From the NCBI GenBank assembly GCA_014529385.2, contig CM043959.1:50437122-50501121 (forward strand): a stretch of DNA of 64,000 nucleotides, in the 5' to 3' direction. The DNA is from Adiantum capillus-veneris (Eukaryota > Streptophyta > Polypodiopsida > Polypodiales > Pteridaceae). Made by a program: the position numbers and the translations under genes. Every line of letters starts with the position of its first letter. The stretch's first letter is position 1. This document shows, in pieces, positions 1 to 12,693 of this stretch. Below the pieces are notes generated by a model. The model did not search any database. It was given only the letters and a program-made list of their open reading frames with translations, and was not told the origin of the DNA.

Positions 1-752
1 AATGAACCTAGGTTGAGGAGTGGCTTTTCTCCTTGCATGCAATATTGCTGTATTGGATTCTTTGCCTCATTGAGAAAGAGGAAGAGTGTGGGTCCATTGG
101 CACATAGTGGCCTCTTCAGATTGCACAAACTTATCTTTAGTGCCAGTGAAATTGGGGGCTCAAGTGGTGGAGGTGTTGAAGAATTAAAACTTGGTGCAAT
201 ATTAAAACCAATTGATGTGATAATAATTGTGTATATATAAATGGAGTATATGGATGTGCCTTCTTCACCTCTTTTCTGGCACTCATTGACAAATTGTTGC
301 TTTTGACAGCATGTAGCCATTCTCCTTTGCAAGTTTTGTGTGCAATGCATAGAATGAACAAATGTTGTGATTTTAGTAGAAGATGGAACACTTAATTCTC
401 TATGGGGATGACCGTGCAACCTAACAATTATAGCACTTCAATGGTTGTCTTCAAGGCTTCCAATGCTTCCTTTCTATTGGTCCTCCAATTAGAAAACTCT
501 TGTAGCCACTTATCCATAGGAGATGATTGCTATTTGTAAACTAAAGGTCTTGATATCCCTCCTCCGTGAGGGCACAAAAAATGAGGACAAGAATGTGGAG
601 CCTTTGAGGGGTGGCTCTACACCTCCTTTTTGATCAACCTCACTAGCAATAGGGTGGACAAATCTGCCAACATGATAGGGGGCACCACCTAGATTGTGTG
701 CGGTTAGGATGCAAGAGAGTGAGTAAGTAGCATACATGGAATGATTTTTTCC
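1..752. other. No recognisable gene
   Basis: The stretch is AT-rich with only short open frames that show no family resemblance. I see no LTR terminus, primer site or tandem repeat in it. It is probably decayed transposon or intergenic DNA. Confidence 0.5.
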
Positions 753-768
753 ACGCGCGCGCGCGCAC

Positions 769-816
<48 letters not shown>
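753..816. repeat. Compound microsatellite (CG)n-(GA)n
   Basis: An alternating C/G run of about 15 bases is followed, after a few bases, by about 46 bases of uninterrupted GA. Confidence 0.95.
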
Positions 817-818
<2 letters not shown>

Positions 819-925
819 TCTACCAAAACCCTATGTATAAGTCTCAAGAATTACTCACTAATCCACAAGATCTTATGAGAGGGTAAGAAAGCTAAACCCT
901 CTTGACCAAGTGCATAACCTTGATT

Positions 926-1160
<235 letters not shown>

Positions 1161-1217
1161 CTTTATGGTTAGGATCTAATTGTATCACCAAGTTATAAGC
1201 AAAATATCATGCATAAT

Positions 1218-1390
1218 AAGAAATAACTAGAACCATGATAGATTTGTGGAGATAAGGCATGAGGAAACCATATAGCTCGCATTACAGGACATTACTTATT
1301 ACAAGAAATAATTAGAACCATGAGAGAGATTTGTGGAGATAGGGCATGAGGAAACCATATAGATGGCATTACAAGACATTACTTACACAT
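1218..1390. repeat. Tandem duplication, 85-bp unit, two copies
   Basis: A unit beginning with AAGAAATAAC at 1218 is repeated from 1303. Both copies contain the string GAGGAAACCATATAG and end with a CATTAC(A)-GACATTACTTA motif. The copies differ at several positions, so the duplication is not recent. Confidence 0.8.
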
Positions 1391-2519
1391 GAGAGACCAA
1401 ATGTGCAACCACGGAGGCTCCAAGCATAGGCATGAAGCTCAAGCACCAAGGCTTGAGAGGTGGTTTGTGTAGCCTTGCACTCTAGCAGCATGTTACACTC
1501 TTGTCACTGTATGTGTCTCTCGCCTTGTGTGTAGAATAGGCCTCCTTATATACAAAAAGAGGAGCTCAATTATGATGAGATTAGGTGCTAATCAAAATTA
1601 ACATTTTCAAATCTGAGGGTGTAGCAATGATGAAGCCTTCTCTCCACCACCTTGGCTCTTTGCACAAATACCAAATGATGACTAAGCCTAAATGATGCCT
1701 CTAGCCATTTGGTTGGCCACTTTGACTAGGGTAACTTGATGTGCTAGTTGAGGTGTAATGATGTACAATGGTGAGGGAAGATGGGATTCTTACAAGGTTG
1801 GGTGAACGAGAGTACAATGGTGTGTTTGTGTGTGTGGAAAAGTGGAAAGAAAGAGGGTAGGAAAATCAGTCACTATGATGTTGCCAATAAGGTCTCACCA
1901 TTTTGGCCATATCTCACTGCTCAAAGCTTCAAAAAATAACCTATTTTCTCACAGCCCAGAAGTCTTCTTGGTGGATCACACCGATTTCTTTTCCTTATGC
2001 TTCCAAAAGTGAGTCACTCGTGTGTTATGTAAGCATGACATGTAGCCGTGACTTTGCTTGCAAGCATCCAAGTATTTTGAAAAATACCAAAATAGAAGAT
2101 AATAGAGAACAATGAATAAAATATAGTGGAACATAGAGATAATAAAAAAATATGACAAAATAATCGTAAGGAAAAAACTAAAAAATAAAAATGATGTAGA
2201 AAGGAACCTTCATTTTTATTAAGATAATTTTTTTTTCTTGAAGGATAAATAGAAATTACAAGTTAAAACAGTAGAAAATTGCTAAAGTAAGATAGAAATA
2301 CTAGAGATGATTCTTGCACTAAAGATGTTTGGCCTCTTTAAAGAGGATATCCATGGATAGAGACAAAGTGAAGGTGCATGAAAAAATCTGGCCTCACAAG
2401 TCATGAGAGGTGCTAGACCTAGTCAACAATTGTAAGGCCTATGGCGGCTAGGTAATGGAAGATTCAAAAAGCATTACGGATTGTGTTTCTTGAAACTCTA
2501 GTGAGACTAGCACAAGACA
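1391..2519. other. No recognisable gene; possible LTR debris
   Basis: I recognise no coding sequence. On the minus strand there is a TATA-like string (GTATATAAGG, 1544-1553) followed by a pyrimidine/purine-biased stretch, which resembles LTR promoters in this window. I could not find LTR ends, so this is only a hint. Confidence 0.3.
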
Positions 2520-2827
2520 AGATGCTGAACCTCACCCAATCCCTAATGTAAATGAGATAGTAAAGAATGTAGCACAACAAATGAACCAAGACGTTAGGCA
2601 AAACCTAAACATGACACAACCTCAGGATGAGAAAGTGTGACAAATGTGCGGGAGACCATCCTAGCATCCTAGCCACTTTATGTAACAAACAATATACATA
2701 CCAGTAGCTACCAATGCTCAATTCCCATTGAATTAGTGTGTCATAGAGAAAAAATGGACTAATCATGAGACTGGTGAGTACTACTACAATAAAAAATACA
2801 TGAGAGAGAGACCATACGGACCTAGAG
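2520..2827 (+). pseudogene. Gag remnant with two zinc-knuckle-like motifs (B/C family)
   Basis: Hand translation from about 2630 gives a readable frame with one internal stop. It contains a CDKCAGDH knuckle core. Further on it has a Trp-Thr-Asn-His / Tyr-Tyr-Tyr-Asn-Lys segment closely matching the Gag segment EECYYNKGYVRE of the larger element at 44.6 kb, with the second cysteine replaced by tyrosine. The upstream part (about 2520-2627) reads as a hydrophilic Gag-like linker. The frame stops exactly where the short LTR at 2828 begins, so that LTR probably inserted into an older Gag copy. The relationship is inferred from a short stretch. Confidence 0.55.
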
Positions 2828-3003
2828 TGTCAAGACAAGGATCCTAAGGAGAAAGGCTTGAAGTAGGGGGTCAGGGACCCGAGCCAGGGGCTTGGACTAG
2901 ACTAGTGTGGATAGGGATCCATATTGTGGCTAGGGCTAGGAGCCGGCCTATATTTAGGGTTGTAGGGTAGTGGATCCACCATCTCAGTCTTCTAGGCCTT
3001 TCA
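2828..3003 (+). repeat. 5' LTR of element H
   Basis: It begins TGTCA, ends TTTCA, and aligns over its whole length with 16069-16243. It contains a shared TCAGGGACC-GAGCCAGGGGCT core and a GGATCCATATTGTGG block. Confidence 0.75.
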
Positions 3004-3022
3004 CTCGTATCAGAGCTAAGGG
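3004..3022 (+). promoter_or_regulatory. Primer-binding-site-like sequence (initiator Met tRNA type)
   Basis: CGTATCAGAGCTAAGG lies directly after the LTR end. It matches the TGGTATCAGAGC pattern of plant elements primed by initiator Met tRNA, apart from the first bases. Confidence 0.65.
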
Positions 3023-3075
3023 GAGTAGAGCTATAGAGGAAGGGGGAAAAGATGTGACTTGCATGGCTTTGTGCA

Positions 3076-3127
<52 letters not shown>
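3076..3127. repeat. (TC)n microsatellite with one interruption
   Basis: About 52 bases of TC repeat are interrupted by one G at 3095. Confidence 0.95.
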
Positions 3128-3130
<3 letters not shown>

Positions 3131-5948
3131 CTGCTTTGATCTAGGCTGCCATGGCGTGGGCAGGTTCCCTTGGAAGGAGGAAGAGAATAGGGCTGCAGGA
3201 GCAGTCCCTTCCATGGCGCGCTCAAGTTTGCATCACCAAGCATGTGGGCAAGGGTTTGAATCCGGGCGACTGTGTGTAGCAACCCTTGCATGAGGGAGGT
3301 GGGTGGCTTCGACCTACACGAAACCAAGTGGTGTTGTGCCGGATTTTCCCTAGGCCACGGAGTGGAGTTCGTCACAGCAACATTGCCCAACAAACACCGC
3401 ACCATGCATCCTCCACAGATATCTCCTTGCACAGACATCGGTGTGCTACCATAGCTAGAACTTCAAGAAATCTTTTTTTCTTTCACAATATTGGGCGCCC
3501 TAGGGTCCCAATGGGTGACCCAAGGTTCTCATCACACTACCATATGGCCATGAATTGCGGTGCAAAGACGCATGGCCACAACAAAACAACAATTGACAGT
3601 GGCCGCAAGGGGGAGCTGCAGCATGCCATCATGCATGCAAAGGCTGTACAATTTGATCGACAACAAAAATGGTCAGCATGCCTTGGAAAATTTGGCATGC
3701 AAAGGGGCATCAACATGATTCAACATGATTCAATGATCACCGGCAATGGGTATGAGCCAACATAGGTATGGCTTGTCTATGAAATAATTGTCGGTCTTTT
3801 TATGCTTTGAATATGATACCCTACTCGACACGGTTGCACATAGACGGGGTAACTTTGTCTCGACTTTGAGTCTCAACACAAGGTACTATATGGGTGTCTT
3901 GACAATGCACGAGACATGAGTTGGAAGTACCGATTCATATGACCTGGTATATTGATCAAGTTTTGACTCGGGAGTATGACTCCATATGCGACTCACCATG
4001 ATGATTACATCCTTCAATTCTCTATGCAGTTGTCCCCACGAGCATGACTTGTACTCATCTCTGGTGTAGATTGCCAGGCTCGAGCAAGTCCATAATGTTT
4101 TGGTTTATTTAAATGCTAATTTCTCTAGACTCCATTTTGTAGAGATACAAATATGACTTAGGGTCTCCTCCATGTCAAGCATGTCATTATGTCCCAATTA
4201 AGGAGCAAGGCTTGCATTTTTTGATGGCCACAGATGGCTTCATTAAACAGTATCTCTTGTAGGGAAATGCACGACTTTCATGAGCACGGCTCCACATTGG
4301 TGTCTGCATTGGATGCATGTACACTTCAATGCTATTGTCAATTGTCAATCTACCAATAAATAGGATTCTCTAATGCTAGCTTGCCAAGCAAACATTACTT
4401 TGGTTGGGTAAAGTTTGATGTTTGAGATACATAAGTTACATGGTTTGGCAAGGCCGATTATCTTTGCCTGTTTGACAAGGTTACTTATCTTTTGCTTTGG
4501 CATTTTTGTGTTAGTTAAAACACTTTCTATCTATGAGCATCAAGGTTGTGCTATATCTCACCTTTCACTGAGAATGTGAAGCAAGGCTTCACCTCAGGAC
4601 ATATTACATGATCCTTCCAACCTTTGGAATATGCTCTTAGTATCCAAACTTGGGAGATCTTGCCAAGATCTTTGCATGTTTTTACATCCCACAAGGGTGT
4701 ATATGCTACATACACTACCTTACTCAAGGAGGACATATGGCTATGTTCTGGATTCAAGAGAACGACCAAAAACCTCGCCCCAAGTGGGTGACAAGGTTAA
4801 TCAATTTTCAAGTTATGTTTGTTCTTGTCTATGTTTTACTTTTCATTTTGGAAAAGATCTCTCTTTTGTGTAGAACAAAGTGCTTGGGTAGACTACATAC
4901 ATTAGGAAAAGTTTGAACTCAAAAATGGGCCTTGTAAGAATTGTTGATGTGGCATAGCTTTCAAAAAGTGGGGATTGGTAAATTTTTTGCAAATAAGATC
5001 CAAACTTGTCGGAGGTTGGATATTTAGAATCTACTCTTCAAATGCTATTTATTGATATATAGCATGCATTTATCGGACATTGCCTTCATGTAGATCTAGA
5101 AAAAAGTGATTTTAGATTACCGTAACGGTAACAAAACCTGGCTGATTAAAAAGAAATGGCATAACTTTCATAGAAGTCATCGAAACTTTTCGGACCTTGG
5201 CTCTTTAGAATCCATTTTTCAAGAACTTTCCAATGATAGGTTATATCATGGGGTTCTAAGCAATATTTAGAGGGGTCTACCGGGTTGCTTTCTTTTGTAC
5301 AACTTTGATGATGTGACACTCTTAAAAGGCCCAAAAATGAGTTCAAAATTTTCCTAATGAGAATCCATTGTACAAAGGAAAGGAAGTACGGCTTCTCTTA
5401 TGTGCAAGGTATTATCAATTGACTTGAAATTAATGATAATGGCACACATCTTTGCCGCTATCTGGATATAAGCTCACAGTTTACGCAGCAGTGCACTATG
5501 ATGTCTCCATGCCAGTGTCATCATGCAAGGCACGTATACCAGGGACTCCCATGGTTGAGACTGTCATTGAATCCCAGGTCTTATCACTCAATTTTTTAAT
5601 ATGTATGCATAGCATACTAGTATGATGGGCGTACAACATCCATCATTGAGTACGCTTCCACTATAACACTAACTACTCTGTCAAGGACAAGGTAAGTGAT
5701 TGATTTCATCAAACATTTCATATATTTAGTCACACGCAAGGTGCCATACACATGGAACCTGATCTAGTCATGTTCACATACATGGTAAGTCGGTCAAGAT
5801 GTGCCTTATGGTACCTCTCCCTCCAAGGGTGTGGTATAAGTACACTGTTGTACACTTATAGGATAAGCTAAGACATAGACACGGTCTGCACTGAGTTATA
5901 TGCACAAGACATATAGCATTCAAATAAGGATTTTTGCTCAACCCAACA

Positions 5949-5951
<3 letters not shown>

Positions 5952-5987
<36 letters not shown>
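5952..5987. repeat. (TC)n microsatellite
   Basis: 36 bases of pure TC. Confidence 0.95.
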
Positions 5988-5989
<2 letters not shown>

Positions 5990-6495
5990 CAACTTCTATG
6001 CGAGAAAGGTGAAACTAGGCATGATTTTGTTGAAATCTTTCTATGTCAATACGATAACATGAAGGGCTACGAGTTAACAAGAAGGGCTAAGAGCCATATA
6101 TTACCACCTATTTTGGCATGGCTAAGAGCCATATTTTTGTAGCCCATCAGTGATTGATTTCAAGATCGAACACTTCTCTCCGGTTACCTACCCATCAATT
6201 ATAATGGACAATCCAGAGTCTTGCCATGAGTGATTTTTTGGGCATTAGTTTAGCACTACACACTTTGAGTATGAAAATCGAGTTGAGTTTTTGAACGTCT
6301 TAAACTCGTAAGAGCTTATCTCTACCAAGGTGTATAGATGATGCCAGCATTTCAGACAGCACGGCTGTTCACAAAAACCCAAGATCATGGATTTTTGGGT
6401 CCACAAAATATCTAGTTGTGAATACTTTCCAACTTCAGTGGATCTTCTATTTTATCTCTAGCACTACGAGTGTCTATATGAGTCTAATTTTGGGG

Positions 6496-6739
6496 TAAGA
6501 CTAGCTCGTGATTGTTAAATCACTTATTAAGTGTGATGGTCAATTCTTAGAATCTTCACACTTACATTTTCAAGGAAAGAAGTCCACAGACTGCCAAGGG
6601 GAAGTGGAAACTTAGGGTAAGACCATGTCGTGATTGTTAAATCACTTATTAAGTGTGATGGTCAATTCTTAGAATCTTCACACTTACATTTTTAAGGAAA
6701 GAAGTCCACAGACTGCCAAGCAGAAGTGGAAACTTAGGG
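6496..6739. repeat. Tandem duplication, 122-bp unit, two copies
   Basis: A unit beginning TAAGAC at 6496 recurs from 6618. The copies share long identical blocks such as GTGATTGTTAAATCACTTAT and CACAGACTGCCAAG and differ at only a few bases. It is therefore younger than most repeats around it. The second copy ends inside the hairpin at 6739-6762. Confidence 0.9.
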
Positions 6740-6762
6740 GAAGTGGAAAAGTTTCCACTTCC
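6739..6762. repeat. Perfect 11-bp inverted repeat with 2-bp loop
   Basis: GGAAGTGGAAA, then AG, then TTTCCACTTCC. The left arm is the last part of the 122-bp duplicated unit. The right arm lies just outside it, so the hairpin marks the end of the duplication. Confidence 0.85.
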
Positions 6763-7999
6763 AACACAATGTACTGCCATAGGCCAACCCAAGGGGTGTC
6801 ACGAACATATGTCAAGACTGCTAATTGAGCATTTTTCTTGCAAAATTTAACCAAGGGGTTTGACAATGTAGGGGTCTCGGTTGCAAAGGCAACACCCAAG
6901 GTTACATATGCAATACTACTTACATTTCACTAATTTTCAATTAGTGTTCCAAGGCCTTTGCAGGCGGGAAATTTGAGGAAATTTCTCTTAAGAGAATGAC
7001 CAAATCATGTAGAAGCCAAGCAATTTGGGCTATGGCTTCCAAAATAAGTTCCGCATTATGTAGTTATAGACCCATGGGCACGTGTTGTCACAAGGGATAC
7101 AATATGGTCTAGAAACTCACCGAGCTCGGTTTAGCTAGTGTGGAGTAAGGCTAATGAGGGTCCCTCTCACTCCCATTGTAGAGTGTTTGTTGTTACCTCC
7201 ACGCACAAGTACATCTCGTACTTTAAGGATGTTCTTTTTTCAGACACCCTTACATGAGAAATATTCCACATGTGGAGAATATGAGTCTTTGGGACAGACA
7301 TTGGTGCCCACCATTTTAATTCTGTGTCACGACAAAGTCCCTAGGTGCTGGTCAAATCTGTTTTCTAGACCATTTTTAGCACGACGTATCAGGAGCAATT
7401 TCGGTGGCCAAAAATTGTCGGATACTTAGAATGACTTGTTAAGATACAAGTGTAGCTAAACAACATTACAGATGGTTGTTTATGCATATAGCACGGGTAT
7501 GAGTTGTTAACGAAAAGGTTTCATTGTTTGTACCTAGAGGTGATTACTATTTCACCTTCTATTATAGTTCAAACATTTCAGCAAGGCTTGCAAATTCTTG
7601 CAACTAAAAGTATTTAGTTTCTTTTCATAACTATTTACACTCCTCCTTAATGTGTGCTAGGAGAATCACATTCGCCGTAAGTATTGGCAAGTATGATCAT
7701 GGATGTACAGGTTTGGATCTGTTTTTGCTAAATGCATGCACACTAGGTGTTATGGGCCCTAGTGTTTAGCAAACACTAATTTGGACCAACATGCATATTC
7801 ATCACATTAGTTGCTTATGAAGCATTTTTACACTCTAAGTGTAGTATCTCTATGAGATTCCTTTTGGGGTCTACCAATCACCAATAATGGTCATGGATTG
7901 GTTTGGGTGCTTCTGGATTTTTCAGGTTAACCAAGATGGTTATTCAAGACATTGTTGTTTGCTTAACAATGTTGTATGATATGGTGATCCACGTTTACC

Positions 8000-8281
<282 letters not shown>

Positions 8282-9311
8282 TGTGAGCGGGATGGAAACA
8301 CACACAAAGCCTCTATAATGACCCAACACACACTCTTGGGAGGATACACACACACACACACACTATGGGGCACCACTCGGCTTACACAACCCACCTGGCT
8401 GAGATAGGAAACACACCGATGGAGTGAGAGGAGAGAGACTATCCATTTGCTCACTCCACAGAGAGAGAGAGAGACACACACACACACCCAAAAAACTCAG
8501 CTCAAAAGAGGATAATTTTTTATGTTTAGATACAATTGAGCTTGGGCCAACACCAATGGGGCAAATAGCTCACACAATATGGGTAAAATATGCCAGATAC
8601 AATCACAAATTGGAGCAGAAGCTTTGCTCATAGGAGAAACTTACACAGCCAAAATAGCCAAAAAAAAAAAAAAAAAAACAAGAAATTTGGAAAAATGGAC
8701 AGCGCCTTCGCATCCGGAACGGCCCAAAACCCCAATCTACAATGTCAAAGTGCTCAAATCCGACCTCGGATGAGCAGTTTAGGGCCAAAACAGGCTCCAA
8801 AAACAGCAAAAACTCAGTTGCGGTTGTTCCTCCTCTTCTCTCCACATTTTTTATGGTCTTCTGTCAGGTTTTTTGGTTCACACACTTAGCTTTATTACTT
8901 GGGCACCTTTGGCCTTTTAGTTGACCTCAAACGGACCGCAAACATGCTAAAAACTGACCTCGTAGTACATAGTTGTCACCCTACTGCATCCATCCGCACA
9001 CCTGGCACTCAACTTTTTCCAATAATGCATCCCTCCACCATGTGAAGTGGCCCCAAATACACTTCTCATGATGACCTTTTTGCATAATTATCACAAGAAA
9101 ACACCCATGTTGTGTCCGTACTTCTCCACGTGCAAGTATTGACCCCATTCGACCTCCTGACGCCACTAGATGCCATCTGACGCACTTGCTTACCTCATGT
9201 CGTCGACCCGCGGATATATTCCTCGAGAAGTTTTACGCGCCACCAACTCCTCATTATTATAGAAAAACTACACTGGTACTGGTGATAGTAAAAATCGATG
9301 CACGATGTACA
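8282..9311 (-). repeat. 3' LTR of element A
   Basis: It aligns end to end with 14354-15381, including the CA tract, the CTCAAATCCGACCTCGGATG block and an A-rich run at 8660-8678. It abuts the integrase C-terminal coding region: the reading frame approaches the LTR start without a long untranslated gap. Confidence 0.85.
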
Positions 9312-9319
9312 TGTTGTCC

Positions 9320-10405
9320 CATCCAGGTTAGCCAACTAATATGTACCATTCGGAAAACACTCGACTACCTTGAAAGGGCCTTCCCACTTAATTTGAAACT
9401 TCTTTTGGAAGGTGTTGTCAAGCTTACTGTTGTAGTGCAAAACCATGTCATGCTTCTTGATACCCTTACTTTTGACCTTTTCATTTATCTTTGCCAAAGC
9501 CTTATCCTGCATCTACCCATAATGTTCCAATGCACTCATCCTATCGAGCTGAAGCTCTTGTAATTGTAAGAGCCTCTCTTTGAATGCATCACTAGGTGGC
9601 CCAAGCAACTTTTCTAGAATCTTGACCACATGCAACTCTACTTCCACAGGCTAGTGCTTCCTTTCCATACACCAAGTGAAATGGAGTAAACCCTGTACCT
9701 GTCTTCACCGAAGTACGGTAAGCCCATAATGCACTAGGAAATTCCAAATCCCAATTATTTCCTTGGTGCTCTGTCACTTTTGAAAGAATCTGTACCAACT
9801 CACCATTGAATCTTTAATTTAATCCATTACACTGCGGGAGTGGGATGTTGGTGCCTAATCTTCATCTTGGCACATAAAAAGTCTAGCAGTTTAGCTCTAA
9901 ATCTTGGCCCCTTATCTGAAAGAAGCTCTAGTGGAACCCCAAACTTGCAACATATTTCATCGTACACAAATTTTGCCACATCCTTTGCTGTGATCTGTTT
10001 TATTGCTATAGCCTCTGACCATCTAGCGAGATAGTCCACTACAGTCAAAATATAGCTTTTGCCCCTGCTTGTGATAGGTAATGGGCCGATTGCATCAATC
10101 CCCCACTTTTCAAACACATCAAACGCCAAAATGATTTTTTGTAGCTCTGGCTTCAACACTCTCTTACCAAATGCTTGACACCTATTGCAAGACTTGCACC
10201 AATGGTGAACATCCTTGTGCAAACTAGGCCATACATACCCCTCTTGCAAGATCTTATTCAAGGTGATCTTTAGAGCAAAATGGCCGCCACATGCGCCTTC
10301 ATGATTCTCTTCCAACACTCTATAAAGCTCCTCCCGCCAAGGTACATGTCTCAACACAAGATCAACCCCTTTCATATACAAGACATCAACAATCAATTTG
10401 TACAT
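9320..10405 (-). pseudogene. Integrase of element A (catalytic Glu lost to a stop)
   Basis: Integrase inserts the cDNA into the chromosome. The main frame (10405-9827) holds an intact HHCC zinc module (His-Glu-Gly-Ala-Cys-Gly-Gly-His, then Cys-Lys-Ser-Cys). The first catalytic Asp is in GIDAIGPLP and the second is in LSDKGPRF. The frame then shifts. In the correct downstream frame the third catalytic residue, Glu after the conserved Asn-Gly-Leu-Asn, is a TAA codon at 9814-9816. The next segment (9798-9592) reads as the usual Leu-Trp-Ala-Tyr-Arg region. A GPF module (KWEGPFKVV) is readable at about 9400-9330. At least two frame changes and one stop disable it. Confidence 0.85.
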
Positions 10406-10418
10406 ACTTCTTAGACTT

Positions 10419-11350
10419 CTAAATGTCCTTCGGGATGATTCCTGTTAGCAAAAACTCCTCTTCTTGAGCCAAACTTTCCTGGCCATGATAAAGAGGTAAA
10501 TGGGTCCTCAACACAAATAGCTCCCCAATCATGCTTTGAGCTGCTTCATATGCTTCTCCATTTAGAGCACATTCAATGTGTCTGATGCTCCATGCTTCAA
10601 AATTTTTTAATAGGCCTTTAATTCTGAAACACATTTCCTTCAATGAGGTGTTCTTACTCTTCCACACACCCAGCACTTGCTTCACAACTAACAAGGCATC
10701 AACTTTTATGCTCAACCTTCTAATCCCATGCTTCAAACAAATGTGTAATCTGGCTTCCAATGTAGCATATTCAGCCTCATTGTTACTATGCACATCCAAT
10801 TTGACCCCTCTCTTGCATACTAGCTTCCCCTCTCTTATCATAAAGTGCTATACCCCCTGAAGCTACATCATGGCTCTTTCTGTATGAGCCATCAAAGAAC
10901 AACACATGTGCATTGCTGATCTGTGGAACTTCTTCAACTACTCTTCTCACCACCTCTTCCTTAACAAGAAGGGGATTCTTTTTATAAGTCAGCAAATCAG
11001 CTAGGGTAGCCCTTGTACTGTCTTCCACTAGAAAAGAGAACTCAAACTCTTGCAGCTCAATTACCCATTTCTTCACCACATTTGACATGTTAGTGCCATT
11101 AATTAACTGTGGCAAAAAGGCGTAACTCGTCAAGGAAACAAAAGGTCATGGTAGCAAGTAATGAAGAAATCGTTGACAAGAAAATATTACACTGGCCATC
11201 ACTAGCTCTAATTCTGAGAATTTTCTCTCTGCTACCAACTTCACTCATCTTGCACCTCATATAATGGCTGCCCTTTCCCTTTTGCAATAGCATGGCTCCA
11301 ATGGCATCATCCCCTACTGATGGATTTACATAAAACGCTTCCTCCTAATC
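10419..11350 (-). pseudogene. Tandem RNase H domains of element A
   Basis: The first RNase H follows RT at about 11350-11040 (NPSVGDDAIGAMLLQK; later LTSYAFLPQLING and KKWVIELQEFEFSF) and is split by frameshifts. A second RNase H of archaeal type follows at about 10930-10419. It shows the Asp-Gly-Ser start (VLFFDGSYRKS), the glutamate in NNEAEYATLEA and the aspartate in KVDALLVVKQV. The second domain has its three best-known acidic residues, although the frame is broken near 10840. Two RNase H domains in this order mark the Tat branch of plant gypsy elements. Confidence 0.8.
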
Positions 11351-11356
11351 AGGAGC

Positions 11357-12693
11357 CTACATGGCTGACAACCCCCCTAACACCTCTTTCACCTCTTGAA
11401 ACACTTCTTCACACTTGTCATCCCACTGCAATGGATCATGCTTTTCCACTTTTTGTAATGGATAAAGAAGCTGTGAAGACAATGGAATAAACCGTGTCAT
11501 GTACTTCACTTTGTGTATAAAGCTTGCCAATTGCTTGATACTCGTAGGTGATGGAAGAAGAATAATAGACTCAACCTTGTCTGGATTAGCCTCAATGCCA
11601 TTTTCTGACACCATATGGCCAAATAAATTCACCCTTCGTTGTGCTAGATGACATTTCTTGGGATTTAGTTGTCCTCCACATTCATCATATTGAGCCAATA
11701 CCATTTGCAACTTCTCATGGTGTTCAGCCCTACTAATGTAGACACAAAAGTCATCCATAAAAGCTTTAACACAACTACCAATGAATGGTTCCAATACCCA
11801 ATTTTCCCTCTCTTGATAGAGAAATGGTCCATTTGACAACCCAAATGGCAATACCGTATAGCAATAGAAACCCCATGGCATAATGAAAGTTGTTTTTGTG
11901 CGGTCTTTAAGAGAAATCTTCAATTGAAAATAGCGTGAAAAACCATCACACACACTGTACCTCTCATAGCCAGCCTTGAATCCAAGATCTGATCGATGAA
12001 TGGGAGAGGATATGGGTTCTTCTTAGTGGCAGCATTTAAGGGTTTAAAATCTTCACAAATCCTCCACTCCCCATCCTTCTTTGGACTGACTACTACTGGA
12101 CTCACCCATTTTGTGGTCTCCATAGGGACTATGAACCCTGCCTTCAATAACTTGTCCACCTCTTCCCGCAAAGCTTCCATCTTCTCTTGACCCATCCTTC
12201 TTAGCCTTTGCCGTACTGGCTTAGCACCTTCTTTCAACTCTATATGCATCTCTTTGCCCTTGAACCCTCTGATCTCTTCATATGAAGTAATGAACAAATC
12301 AGGAGAACTAGCCAGCATTTGCAAATATATTTCCTTCTCCATAGCTGAGAGGTCTCCACTGATCATTTGTGTCATCAATTCTTGCTTCTTTGACAATTCA
12401 ACCTTGGTTTGCATCAGCCCTTCAATCACTTCATAAGGCCCTTTACTTTCATCTTCAACCTCATTTGCAAATGCAACTAAACCACACTCTTGGATTTCTT
12501 TATCCACCATCAAAAGAAAAGCAACATCAACATCCTCATCACTGCTAGAAGTACTATCACTGTCCTCATCAATCCACTGTGGAATGTTCTTCATCACTAG
12601 ATTCATCCTCATATTCATAAAGCTTCTTGGCACCTGTCTTTCCATAGAGGCTAATAGTACTACGTCTCCAATCTTGAACAACTCCCACTGCAC
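11357..12693 (-). pseudogene. Reverse transcriptase of element A
   Basis: The frame at 12693-11920 carries the protease-RT linker and the RT fingers (KWVSPVVVSPKKDGEWR, then NPYPLPFIDQILD). After a frameshift near 11940 the palm follows in 11953-11357. The motif A aspartate is in CDGFSRYFQ, the LPFGLSNGP block is present, and the catalytic AFMDDF keeps both aspartates. The thumb/connection follows. Most catalytic residues survive, but the frameshift prevents a single product. The acidic run near the start of the first frame (SDSTSSSDEDVDVA) looks like a Gag-Pol linker. Confidence 0.85.

Larger units (their letters stand above)
3128..7999. other. Interior of element H: no recognisable gene
   Basis: This 4.9-kb stretch has no domain that I recognise. 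The longest plus-strand open frame (3286-3765, 159 codons) is rich in His, Arg and Lys but shows no family motif and is probably chance. A small inverted repeat TTACCG-TAA-CGGTAA lies near 5119. A microsatellite (5952-5987) and a 122-bp tandem duplication (6496-6739) lie within it. The region could be a non-coding retrotransposon interior or unrelated intergenic DNA. Confidence 0.4.

Noticed and set aside
3286-3765. 159-codon plus-strand frame as a possible gene of element H
   Set aside because: No recognisable motif, odd His/Arg-rich composition, and three other frames overlap it. Kept only as a remark.
8590-8889. Plus-strand frame of 99 codons, with a similar frame at 14765-14959
   Set aside because: Both lie in the two LTRs of element A at equivalent positions and their similarity is due to LTR identity, not to protein conservation. 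No family motif.
9186-9563. Plus-strand frame of 125 codons
   Set aside because: It is the antisense shadow of the integrase C-terminal region of element A and runs into the LTR.
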